64,000 nucleotides of DNA, from contig MU867060.1 in assembly GCA_033725935.1 (NCBI GenBank), positions 558,001 through 622,000 on the forward strand. The letters run 5' to 3'. The notes below the pieces were generated by a model. The model was given only the letters and a program-made list of their open reading frames with translations, searched no databases and was not told the DNA's origin. Position 1 is the first letter of the stretch. Each line of letters begins with the position of its first letter. The DNA is from Cladorrhinum sp. PSN259 (taxonomy: Eukaryota > Ascomycota > Sordariomycetes > Sordariales > Podosporaceae). Shown piece after piece: positions 10,827-21,669 of this stretch. A program made the translations under genes and the position numbers.

Positions 10827-12540
10827 TTGGAGAGGGGTGAGGCGGGCTGGGCAACCTGGAAGGAGCAGCTCTGTCCTGCAGCCTGCTTGGGAAGAAGTTT
10901 GGCTACTACGTGTGAGACCACTTTCAGCAGCTGGCTGCGTGGAGGCCAGGAGAAGTTAGTATTTTGGATTCAAGGCAAGCCTGGCTCTGGAAAATCGGTC
11001 CTTATGAAGTATGCAAGCAAAAGTAACGACACGCTGGCGCTCTTGAAAGAGTGTCACCAGGGGCCCTGGGCAGTTATCTGCCACTTTTTTCCACGACAGA
11101 GGAACAGCGATCCAAAAGTCGACTGAGGGCCTCCTCGGGGAAGTCCTTTTCCAAACTCTTCATCACTATCCGTCTGTTTTTGTTCTCGTGTTCAAGATGC
11201 TCGAGCACAACGGCGTTCTTCCATTGCCCAATCCTCCGCATCATTCTCCGCAGAAGAAAGCATCAAGCATATGGTCGCGCTCTCTTATGGAACAGGCGCT
11301 AAAGGAAATTTGGAAGAAAGCCGAGCTCAACCCGAACATTTGCACTTTTGTCGATGATCTGGATGAACACAATGGAGATCAGAAGGAGCTCATGGAAGCC
11401 CTAAAGATTCTCATCAGTCTGGGGAGCAACAAATTCGTCAAGTTGCGTATTTGCCTTGCCTCACGGCCAGAGAAGATATTCAAGGAAGCATTCACCTTCT
11501 GTCCCAGTTTAGTTGTTCAGGATCACAATGAGGCAGACATTCGCAGCTTCACCAGCAAGAGACTAAGTAGAAATGCCGAGGGACAGTCCCAAATTCTTTT
11601 CGATGAAGTCTTACGGAAAGCCCAAGGTGTATTTCTGTGGGTTAAACTTGTTGTTGAAGATCTTGAGGAAGGGCTGTGAGCGGGTGATAGCCAAGAGGAT
11701 ATGATGAGGGTGCTGGAGACCATTCCCTCCGAACTGAGCGAACTATACACTCGAGCGCTTCTGCGTCCAAGACGAAAATCACCAGCAACAATAGTAAATT
11801 TTCAGAAAAGAGACTTACTGTGTGCTGAAGATTGTATCGGCCTGGGACGAGCCGGTATGGGTAGACTTTCTACTTTTAGCGGCAATACTGCTCACATAGG
11901 CACTGCACCTTGGTCCGAATGGATTGTTGCAAAGATGCCTAAAAGCGGGCTTTCAAATCGTCTGTATAGTCGGTCTGCTGGCTTTCTCGAGGCTCCGAGT
12001 CGAGCTCGAGACACGGATGGTCGGGCGGAGTTCATACACCAAACCGCGAAGGAGTACTTGAGGAGCGAGAAGGCTCATGAGACCATTAATGGGTGGCGTC
12101 CAACCCCTGAACATCCAGAAACTGGCATAATGATGAGTCTTGGATATATTATCCACCTGTTCACGCATGTTGCGAGCGGACTCTCCCTAACCCGACCAGA
12201 TTTCCGATCTGGTCTGAAAGAATCATCCGTTATCTCAGGGTACTGGAGCGAGAGGAGAACAGCTGTGTCGGGCCAATGATCGAGCAAGTCCTCATGAGGT
12301 TCTACCATGCATTGCCGCCAACCGCCCGGGCGAACTTCAGAAACGATCTCTTCTGCGGACTGAAGAGTACCCTTAGAGAGATATTCATGGGAAGATTTCT
12401 GGTATGTTTGCCTCGCTCCAGAGAGGTGATGCTCACTTTATCAATTGTCTGGGGTCTGCCGTTATCGACCAGGCTGTACATGCCGCTATATGACGACCAG
12501 GTACCGGAAACTCTATCGTCCTCCTCGTTTTAGAGAGCAC
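10827..12540 (+). pseudogene. Decayed NACHT/STAND (NLR-like) gene
   Basis: Fragments of a fungal NLR-type NTPase spread over several frames. The first frame (10827-11126) has WLRGGQEKLVFWIQ followed by the P-loop GKPGSGKSVLMKY, and ends in a stop. The frame then shifts near 11115 and continues as STEGLLGEVLFQTLHHYP, with Walker B CTFVDDLDE and CLASRPEKIF (sensor-1-like). A TGA at 11677-11679 interrupts the frame where the family usually has Arg; the frame resumes as AGDSQEDMMRVLETIP. Later pieces include RLYSRSAGFLEAPS and FIHQTAKEYLR, typical of the region after NACHT. Another shift near 12190 leads to SERIIRYLRVLEREE. I see no intact N-terminal effector and no C-terminal repeat domain. Intact relatives act in non-self recognition; this copy looks dead. 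Confidence 0.8.
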
Positions 12541-13240
12541 ACAGCTGGTGATATTGGAGGCCGAGGCAGTAAGGCTGGTTCGGCTCACTCAGGGGACAGA
12601 TGACTTCAACATCCCTCTAGGGGTATTGAAAGAAGCCGGGATCCAGGCGTACATTTCAGAATCGAGCTGGGAGACAGAGCTCTCAGATGTTTTGGAAGCA
12701 CCACCGCGGATTTCCGTTATCTCTGGCACTAACACCATCTTGTTTGTTGTTTGTCCTGCTGAAACCTGCATGTGTTTACTTCACTTACCAAATCTTCTGT
12801 TTATATGGTGAAATTCATGTTGGAAATTTGTATTCAAGAACCTGGAAGCATATTAGCTTGAGAAATCCCTCCACGTATGTCTATTCAAACGAGTGGCTCG
12901 TGGGTCATGCACATATGCAGTGTATCATTCTAGTATTCTCAGCCCAGCCATCCTCCACAAACAAATATCAGTCATGACCAACTTGTCTGCCACAATTGTG
13001 CCTCTCTCCTGAATGATCATTCTTTACATTACTAGCTCAGTGTCTACGTCTCGCCCATCTCGGAGAGGAGTGCCCTTCTCCTTTTCTGCGAATAATCCTC
13101 ATTTCAGGAAAACGGCTGACTTAAGAAGTTAATCATCTCTAAACCTTCCTCTCGTCCTGACATCCCTTTTCTCGCCCTTTTCCCTCTGCCTTCTTTCGAC
13201 CCAACGGCATATTTGATTACCCTACACAGAATCCATCATC
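12541..13240. other. Intergenic region between NACHT relic and 5S rRNA
   Basis: About 700 bp with no supported gene. It may hold further unrecognisable remains of the relic, since an open frame at 12548-12811 follows it, but nothing there matches a family I know. Confidence 0.35.
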
Positions 13241-13359
13241 ACATACGACCATACCTTCAAGAAAACTCGGCATCCCGTCCGCTCTGCCCTAGATAAGCTT
13301 GAAAGGGCCAGACTAGTACTCAGGTGGGTGACCACTGGGGAATCCCTGGTGTTGTATGT
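13241..13359 (+). rRNA. 5S ribosomal RNA
   Basis: A 119-nt sequence beginning ACATACGACCATACC and ending GGTGTTGTATGT. The two ends form the terminal stem over nine pairs (ACATACGAC with GTTGTATGT, including a G-T pair). The internal blocks CCCGTCCGCTC, GGGCCAGACTAGTA and GGGTGACCA...GAATCCC match Neurospora-type 5S rRNA and carry the internal Pol III control region. Six T residues follow at 13361-13366. It stands alone, as in filamentous ascomycetes where 5S genes are dispersed and not inside the rDNA repeat. Every stem I can check by eye pairs, so it is probably functional. Confidence 0.93.
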
Positions 13360-13360
13360 A

Positions 13361-13366
13361 TTTTTT
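13361..13366 (+). terminator. Pol III T-run terminator of the 5S gene
   Basis: A run of six T residues starts two bases after the 5S RNA end, the expected RNA polymerase III termination signal. Confidence 0.8.
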
Positions 13367-14027
13367 GTCGAGTTTTGTGTGTTTGGATCCATTTTGACTC
13401 CATCGTGAAGTTTTGCCAAGACATTTTGATGAGTTGTCTTTTATTTACTTTTTCCTTGTCACTCTCAGTTTTGTCTTTTATTTATCTTTAGTATAGATTT
13501 GGATAGACATGTTTCTGTTTTCTCAAACTTACTTCATGTTCATGCTCCTTTTCAGTACCATGCAGAATTCTTCGTGGATAGTGTATCTGTCGATGAATAG
13601 TTATTCTGGGTTCGGGTTGCAAAATGCCAAGATGAAGCCTCGGCAATGGGTTAGGGTTCGTCGCGGCTGGAACTCCTCTTCGTGGTCACGGAGCCCATTC
13701 AAAGACAACGCCGTCATCCTGCATCCGAAGTTGACATCCACTGCTCCTTCTTGCTGAACCTGTCCCACATCATCTCAAACTTGTTCTCCAGTCGTGCTTG
13801 CCCACGTTGCACCTACTGCAGATAATTGCTGCACGCTCCTGCAGTGTCAGTAAACAAGTTGGATCCGAGTCAGCTGGCAATTCCGCTTTCGGGCTTCTCA
13901 CACACGACAGCCAGCAACTGACCGACACGTTGAACAGCCGGCGGATTGCAGCCCAACCTGGAACTGCTCAGGCTCCATATTAACGCTTTACAGCAACTTT
14001 CTCACCTTCTCGCGCCTCTGGAAAAAA
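13367..14027. other. Intergenic region upstream of RTG2-like gene
   Basis: 660 bp with no supported gene. It should hold the promoter and leader of the downstream gene. Confidence 0.4.
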
Positions 14028-15967
14028 ATGGCCCTCTCTGTTGATGTTGTTACGCTCGAAAACTTTGAGCAAAAACTGCCACGATGGGATCCAAACGCCT
14101 CCAACCATCGCTATGCCCTGGTGGACATGGGAAGGTAAAGAAACCCCTTCACCGTTGTCCTGACGGGCTGCCCGATCATGTCTGACACTTTTTCTCTCTC
14201 TCAAAAGCAATGGCATTCGATTTTCCGTCTCGGATCTCTCTCCACCGCGCACACGCCTGCTGAAGTGCCTGTACCGCGAAAGGGCATCTATCTCGTTGTT
14301 TGATGCGTTGCACAAGTCCAGCTCGTCAGCTTCGAGCTCTGAGACTTTGTTGTTTCCCGAAGAGACCATCACCCAGGTCTCGCAGGCACTCGCGCGTTTC
14401 TGGTCTATTGCCGTTGGCGATTATGGAGTCCCTCCCGGCCAAGTCGTTATCTTCGCGACTGAAGCTATGCGGCGGGCAGAGAACGCTTCGGTCATGCTTG
14501 AGGCCATTCGGACCCAGACAGGTGACAGCGCTGGCCAGTGGTGGCGTCTATGGAATCGACAGTCTCTGGCGCTGCATGTTCTCTCACCCCCAGTCGAGAC
14601 GTTGTTTGGCGCCGTCGGCGCTCGATCAAGCTTTGTTGACGTCAAGGGACTTTTTCTCGATCTTGGTGGCGGCAGTGTCCAGATGACCTACCTGGATTCT
14701 GAGATTCAGGAGTCTGCGGCAGCGCTTGCCGGGCAAAGCTTGCCCTTCGGCGCCGCTAGGATGACCCGGGTGCTCGAAATCGCCAAAGCCGACCTGCAAG
14801 CTGCGGAGCAATCCAAGCTTCGTAATGGTCTGGCCGATGCATTTCAATCACTATGCAAGACGTTTCCTGCTCTTGAAGCCATTGCAGCCGATGCACGCCA
14901 GAAGAGAGGCAAAGACTCGTCTGGAATTGATATCTTCCTGTGTGGAGGCGGCTTCCGAGGTTATGGCAGCATGCTGATGCACAATGATCCAATTCACCCA
15001 TACCCCATTCCGTCAATCGGCTCATACACTGTTTCAGGAAGGCTCTTCGGCAAGACCAAAGAGATGCTGAAATTTAACAAATCATATGACGGCAGAATTT
15101 TTGGTGTCTCCAAACGCCGCCGCCAGCAATTTCCCGCAATTGTTGCGGTTGTAGACGCCCTCATCGCGGCCATTCCTCCCATTCGTTCCGTTACCTTTTG
15201 TGAAGGTGGGAATCGAGAGGGTGCGCTCATGATGATGCTGCCACAGCAAATCCGGAAGAGCAACCCATTGGAGCTTGTGGAGAGCCCCTTACCTCAGATT
15301 CCAGGCCAAGACTCACAAATCCTTCAAGAGGTTCTTAACGCACTTACCTCTGCGTTTCCCTCGGACTTGAACCTCTCTACCACGACGACTGTTTTTGGAT
15401 TGCAGCTTGGGCCTCTCTATGCTAGCCGTATCTGGGTCCGATTGGGTGAGAGGGAAGATGCAAATGCTGCGGCCGCTTTGCATGGTGCCATTGATTATCC
15501 TGATTCCCCTGGATTGACACACCTTGCACGCGCAGTATGGGGTGTTACTCTGTGCGCTCGTTGGGGTGCCGGTTTGGGTCCCATCGATCAGCTGCTTCAT
15601 CAGAATCTGCGGGACCTGATCCTCAATGCAGACCCTGACGGCACATTTTGGGCTGATTATACGGGTGCTGTGACTGCCACTTTGGTGGCAATAGTCAAAG
15701 CATGGCCAACGGCCAGGGGTACTTTAAAAGACATTATCAGGTATGTTTTAGCCCCGGATATTGATTTCAGCATTACTAACGGGTTGAAACAGCTTCCAAT
15801 CTGTCGAGGAGAAGGGCAAGCGCTATAAGCTTCACCTCAAAATCTCTATCAGCAAGCAAGCAGTGAAGGGAGTTGATCAGGAGGAGTTGATTGACCTGTT
15901 CAGAAACGTCGGTAGAGAAAAACATCAGAAAAAGAAGGTTGTGGTCACCATCGACACACTCCCTTGA
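14028..15967 (+). CDS. RTG2: Ppx/GppA-family protein, RTG2-like retrograde regulator
   Basis: Exons are 14028-14134, 14208-15740 and 15793-15967, giving 604 aa with joins in frame. The fold is the actin-like ATPase of exopolyphosphatase/GppA enzymes. The first phosphate motif YALVDMGSNGIRFSVSD is split by intron 1. ATEAMRRAENA follows, then the second phosphate motif FLDLGGGSVQM at about residue 183, and CEGGNREGALM. In yeast, Rtg2 is a cytosolic sensor that carries mitochondrial signals to Rtg1/Rtg3; filamentous-fungal homologues are usually named after it. Enzyme activity as an exopolyphosphatase is possible and cannot be settled by reading. The tail (KGKRYKLHLKISISK...) has the family's C-terminal beta-rich pattern. 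Confidence 0.88.
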
Positions 15968-16499
15968 ACGAAGGATCACCCAGGCATCAGCAGCGAATTT
16001 GAGTGCAGGTCTGCATTTGAAGTATAATCATCGATCAAGTGTACTAAGACTTTTCCTGCTCATGCCTCGGACCCTCCTGGGTCGTCTTGCACCGTCACTC
16101 ATCACTCATCACTCATCACTCGTCAATCATCACTCATCATCCGTTACCCGCCCGCAAGATACGCATGCTACTCGATTCCGGCCGAGCACAATCAGATCTT
16201 GCATATCATTCTCGGGCATCGTCATACCCCATGAAACCCGTTGGGGGACCGTCTTTGAAACAGAATAAAACGCCAAAAGCCCAATCCAACATCGACACAA
16301 TGAAACCTGTGCTGGCGGAAACGCCATCCTCATGTGTGACAGAAAAAAAACCAAGAAAAACCCCGCAGGGTGTGCAACTACCTCCGGGACGACCGGTTTT
16401 TGGGCACGAGGAATTTCAGCTCCCGTTCCACAACATACCCGATGAAGAATTTGTCTTCAGGCAAGGCTCGGCTGATAACTTCCTGGTCTGAGGAGCGGG
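15968..16499. other. Convergent 3' region with short tandem repeat
   Basis: Between the RTG2-like gene (plus) and the Zn2Cys6-like gene (minus). It includes an imperfect ATCACTC-type tandem repeat at about 16094-16140. An open frame spanning this repeat (16087-16491) is not credible as a gene. Confidence 0.45.
16094..16140. repeat. Imperfect 7-8 bp tandem repeat (ATCACTC unit)
   Basis: Repeated TCATCACTCATCACTCATC motifs, slightly degenerate, in the 3' region downstream of the RTG2-like gene. It is a simple-sequence tract with no clear function. Confidence 0.8.
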
Positions 16500-18248
16500 T
16501 CAGTGGCCGAGTTCACAGTTTTCGCAGGTGTACCGGGACTTACAGAAAGCTGGAATGATGTTGGTCATCCTTTGGAACAATTTATGCAGCTCGGAACTCG
16601 CAAACGCCTCGATTCCGGCACCCATGAGACCCTGCACTGTGCTTTTCTTGTGGAACAGATCAAAGTATATTACGATGACGGCTCGGAGCAGCTCTTCAGT
16701 TGTGTTTCTGAACCTACGCCGCCTTTCATTCGCATTCGCCACTTTTGTCCAGAGTCAGCATTCGAAGTTTGCAACCTTGCAAAAAAAATTTCACTTACAA
16801 CCCAGCGCCAATGGGGCCGTATCAGTATGCTCCTGCTGCAACATCCAGTTCAGAGACTGTCGGTAGATGGAAATCATCTGCATCAGGGATAGCCATCTGG
16901 CGATGTTGAGGGATGTTGCAGGGCGCCCGCTTTCCTTTTTCAGGTAGCCGTCAAGCCCTTTGAGAACCTCGCCCTCAAGTGCCGAAATCTCCTTGCCGGA
17001 AATGAAGCGGAGACGATCCTGAATGGAAGAAAACTGAACACCAAGTGGTACTACTTGGTTGCTACCTTCCTCCCAACGAACGAATAGTTCCTTGCAACTC
17101 CAGATTTTCCACATGGCCTTCATTTCGAGCACTTTCGACATCAAATCCCTCTGTCCCTGCGCAATCTGGGAGGCCATGCCACTGTTGACATGGTGGATGT
17201 GGAACTGGTTCATGCAAGATTCAAGGCTAGAACTGCCCTCCCACAGCATCTGATTCTCGACCCAGCGCACGAGCTCATCTTTAGCAGGAGCTGGATGAAG
17301 CACAAGACCGTAGCGGCCAGTGTTTGGGTCTTGTGATGCGAATGGAGCTGCGACAACCCTCAAGCAAGGGCTATTCGGTTCCTTTGAGAAGGAAATGAGG
17401 AGGTTCCGGGAGATTCTCTCGTTCAGCTCCTCACGCATTGGGAACTCGACCCAGTTCCAGCGCCCTTGAAGTCAGGTCAGTCCTGGATCCACACAGCTCA
17501 TCATGGGGGAGGAAGCACACCTGTCCAGCGCCCACAGATGGTTTCGAGCGATTTCCGGATGCAAGCCAGCTCAGGAATGGGTCCATTCTTGGTACACCAC
17601 TCGCAGACCCCGGAAGAGCACTGTGTTCTTTGGTCAGCAGCTTGGAGGAGCGGAAGCCATGTGGCTGAGTGGACATACCGCGCTCTTGTTCCGCTTGCAG
17701 TGATAGCAGGCGCCGAGCTCTCTCACCTGGCTTGTCTTCTCTGGCGAACCAAGGACTCGAGGCTTCTTCTGGCTTGGGGCCTGTGGGGCGTGCTGGGGGC
17801 CCCGTCCGACAGGGGACATCTCGCTGTGGCTTGAAGGGGGAGGGGATGGTCGGTACAAGCCCCTGTAGGCAAATGGGGGAGAGTCAAGCGGAATGTGGAT
17901 ATCTTTATCCCGTGTGGGGGGTGGGCTTGAAAGCTCTGGCCACATCAAAGTATGGGGTACTTCTGCTCTAACGTCTGACATCTCGATGTCACCATCGACA
18001 TCAGCACCTATGGGGGAGAGATCCGAAAGGTTGGCGGGACTGGCGGCGACCCTCCCATGCGCCCAGAGCTCAGACTGGGTGGTTACATTGGTCATGCTTC
18101 CGCTTGCATGGTACAGATCCCAGTCAAAGATGTCTGAGAAGTCGTCGGAATGCCCAGAAGAGCTTGCGGTCTCCAGATCCGGAACAGGGGACTGGCGGGC
18201 ACTTCCGCTCGAGGCGAGATAGCGGTCAGGGGTCGACATGGTCGGCAT
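16500..18248 (-). CDS. Zn(II)2Cys6-like fungal transcription factor
   Basis: Exons on the minus strand are 18248-17679, 17620-17521, 17464-16799 and 16741-16500, giving 525 aa with joins in frame. A second ATG at 18239 is an equally good start. Residues 1-175 are acidic and Ser/Pro-rich (possible activation region). The cysteine cluster starts at about residue 180: CYHCKRNKSA, an intron, then CSSGVCEWC and a sixth Cys after ten residues. The pattern is C-x2-C-x6-C-x4-C-x2-C-x10-C, close to a fungal binuclear zinc cluster but with a short middle loop. The middle region (WNWVEFPMREEL... and DRLRFISGKEIS) is helical and resembles uncharacterised sordariomycete regulators. It ends CENCELGH. The last donor was placed at GTAAGT; GTTGTA four bases earlier would change only about one residue. 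Target genes are unknown. Confidence 0.8.
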
Positions 18249-18571
18249 CCGAGATTAGCGCTAAGTATGTACGTCGATATCCGGGATGAGACAGCAGGTC
18301 AGTGTGAGCTGGCTCCAAACAACACGAACAAGGCAACTGATACGGCAAAGCTCCAGGAAGTCTGTCCAACGATAGGCTGATGGGATACGGACACCTGGTG
18401 ATGCTATGGTGGAAACGAGGGGGAAAGGGAAGATTCGGTCCAGGGCTGGGCTCGTCCTCGAGTTTTCTGTGCCCCTCTGGACGTCGAGGAGGCTCCCTCG
18501 TCCATCGCTCACTCTCTTACACCACAAGTGAGGCATAGCAATTGCCCAAAATCGGTGTGGCAGGGGTATCT

Positions 18572-18585
18572 GATTGGTCAATTGG
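18572..18585 (-). promoter_or_regulatory. Two CCAAT boxes upstream of the Zn2Cys6-like gene
   Basis: Read on the minus strand this is CCAATTGACCAATC, two CCAAT pentamers nine bases apart, about 330 bp upstream of the minus-strand start codon. CCAAT is the core bound by the fungal Hap complex. Function here is inference. Confidence 0.4.
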
Positions 18586-19997
18586 CCCGTTATACCTTAA
18601 AATGATCGTCCAATCGCACCCTTGCACTTCACCGAAAAATCCAAATGCTCTGGGGTGTACTACAGAAAAAGGGGTCATACGAGCGCTCAAACCACACCAT
18701 CTTGTCAGTTGCACCACCAGACAACTTTTCGCCGAACAGGGCCGATTTTGACCAGTTTTGCACCGATTATCAGTCCGATTCCGAGATTTCAGAGGTTTGG
18801 AGCAAATGATTTGAGAGTCGTGGAGGACCTAGTGGCGTTTGGGTTTCTTGGATGCTGTTTGAAGTGTGTGGAATTGAAGGGTTTCGCCGAGTCTGGAGAA
18901 CACCAGACAAGCCAGCATTGAACAGGGCGAGGAACTTTGTGGATTATGGGGTCGAGGATTTCGACATGGGAATCTATCACGCGAAATATATTTTTTATTT
19001 ATTTGTACGCTTGTTTCATCCATCAGCAAAATCGACATGATTTCTGATGGCCTGAAGTGGCATAAACAGAGACCAGTTCAACTCAGTCAGAATGCTCCTT
19101 TGGAAGCGAACAACATGGGACTACATTTTTTGTTGGGTTCCAGCCTTGTGGGCACCACTTAAGACGAAGTAACAACCAGGGGCGGCTCGTCATGCCCCTG
19201 CAAGCCCCCCTCCCCACCATCCATCCCAAAGATGCGGGACATTTCCAAGTTGGGTTGGGCTGCTGCGAATGCCAAAAGCCAAGTCGTGTGTCTGCCCAGG
19301 CCGGGTTCCATGCGACCTGTGATTCATCGAATTATCACCGAATTTGCCGTAACAAAAGGCGAGTTTTGGGATGCCGAGGATCGTGCGCAGAATGAGAAAA
19401 GAAAATCAAGGCTGAATATTTGCAATGTGAAGGAAATCAACGTGGTTAGGAGGATGGGCTTTGGCAGCTTCCGTGCGCAAACAAACAGTCAAGCAGTTGT
19501 TGAACCTCCCGAGAGACGGAATGCTAGCGACGGGTGGATGGATGGATGGGATGGACTTTTGATGTGATGTTACAGGGCAGGGGCAATTTTACGCTGTCTT
19601 GTCTGGCTAGGCAGTTGAGGACGGGAATGGATATCTTTCTTGGCTTATCAATTACATTGTTTACGGTTTGACGTAGTCTTGATAGGGTATATGTACCCCT
19701 TTGCGCAAAGTACAGTTGGACATTTTTTTCATACGGATGTGGTAAATTTTCAGTTCGTATTGTTGAAGTGCATGTGTTCCAAAGTGACTGCGCAATGTTG
19801 GTGGGACAGAGGTAGTGTATACATGTATGTGTACATTGAACCAAATGCCGATCACGGATTTCGGTCAAAGTTTGCGGCGCATAAGCTTTACGCCTTTGAG
19901 TATGGGGAATGATAGGGCGGCACGGCTTTTGTGGGTTTCCATCCACATTACACTCGTCCCTTAGTACCCAGCCGTGTAAGTGGCACATGGACATTAT

Positions 19998-20036
19998 CCC
20001 CCCCCCCCCCCCCACACACACCCACACACACACCCA
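19998..20036. repeat. Poly-C run followed by CA-rich microsatellite
   Basis: Sixteen C residues directly followed by ACACACACCC-type repeats. Simple sequence with no gene. Confidence 0.85.
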
Positions 20037-21669
20037 TACCACCACTCAAGTGTACAATTCCTACGCCGCAGCGTGGTGGTGGATACCTTGGTTAAGTGAA
20101 AATTCTGGAGGTCACAATGTGCATCGGTCCATGGAACAAAATCCTTAGTAGTGAAGGTAAGTAGGTATACATAGTAAGAGGATGCTTATCTGCGAAAAGG
20201 CAACCAACCAACCACAACCACTCACAACCACGCGAGCCGATATTTCCTGCCCCCAAGGGTGGTTCATCAATGATTAGGAGTAGGGAACCTACTGTATGTA
20301 CTGTACCTACATACCTTAGGCAGCCAGGCAGCCAGCCAGGCAGCCAGAGGTTGGCCCCAAACCAACACCCCCTATTTCCATTCGTTTCTGAACAGGATAT
20401 ATGTATCGTATCGTACGGGAGGGGCGGAAGAAGAAGAAAACGGCAAGTAGTTGGTTTTGAAATCATACATTACTCAGATGATTTTAGAAGAAGAAGAAAA
20501 AAAAATGATAACCTCCCTTTTTCTTTTCCTCTCGTGCTCCAAGGAGATTCATCACGGTATATTTTAGAGCACAAAGTCAAGTAAGAAGAAGCACGACCTG
20601 ATTCTTCTCGGCTAAATTTCCTGGGGGTTTTTTTTTTCACCCTCTGTGTACGCGTATGTGGGTGCGTATCTGATAACCAACAACCAATACCCAGGATATA
20701 TGAAAAGGGACCAGACCAGACCAGACCAAAACATAATAACTTACCAGCTACAGTAGGTACCTATTAAATCAAGTATGTATGTAATACAAATCTTTCTCCC
20801 TTTTCAGCGGCTTCCCCCCACCTCCGCCTCTCCCCTGGCTTCCGTCTTTTTCTTTTCTATTTTCCCTTCTTTCTTTCTTTCTTGCTCATTTTTCTTCCTT
20901 CCATTTCCTCCCTTTATATTCCTACCAACTCAGTAACCTACATAGCCGTACTTTGATAGTTTTTCACCCGATCGTTCGATCGGTCGGTCGATAAGCACAT
21001 CTTCCATCTACAAAAAAACACCTCTTTTTTTAATATTTCTTTTTCTTTTCTTTTTTTCACCCAAAAGTTATTCTCCATCAAGAATCTAGTCATTTTATTA
21101 AACGATAATTTCTGTATGGTCGCAGTTACAGCTATCCCGCTATATCTGATGGTAATATTGCTATCTAGGTAATGAATGCTGATGCAAGAACCAGATGATA
21201 CCAATAAGTTTAACTCTCCCCACCTCTCCATCTTTCTACATATGATGAGACGAAATTGACTGAAATAGAAATGTATAAAATATACCTCATCCGAAACACG
21301 CTTCTAAAAACATACTAGTCCATTAAATGAACTATAATACTATATCTATCTCAGCGTGGCTCTCAACGGACGAAGGCAATAAACCGGCGATGAGAAAGAA
21401 AAAAAAGGGAAAATATCCATGAAGAACAAGAAGTGAGAAAAAAAAGGGGGACAGGAATATCCATGAAGACCAAAAAGAAGGGTATTATCTATCCAGATGT
21501 GGCGTTCTAAATATTAAAAAGAGCAACAAAACAACCAACAAAATGCCCCCCGAAAAAACACCTGGCCGCCCGCCCAGAACGCTCCGCTTTCAATATGCTC
21601 AATATGCTTTCCAGAAATTCACTACGACGCCAACCAGCCTGCCAACCCACCTAAAAATCCATGAACTCA

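Larger units (their letters stand above)
18249..21669. other. Long intergenic region (3.4 kb)
   Basis: Left part: promoter of the minus-strand Zn2Cys6-like gene. Right part (about 20.6-21.7 kb): AT-rich with A, T and CT tracts, probably the 3' UTR and flank of the DUF8004-like gene. In between are a 16-nt C run followed by CA-rich repeats (19998-20036) and a CAGCCAGG-type repeat (about 20320-20350). Open frames such as 19232-19567 and 19524-20045 lack recognisable features. I find no tRNA. Confidence 0.45.

Noticed and set aside
16087..16491. 134-aa open frame downstream of the RTG2-like gene
   Set aside because: Its N-terminal part is a translated tandem repeat (HSSLITHHSSIITHH), so it is not credible.
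19524..20045. 173-aa open frame on the minus strand
   Set aside because: It starts inside the C/CA repeat and has no coding features.
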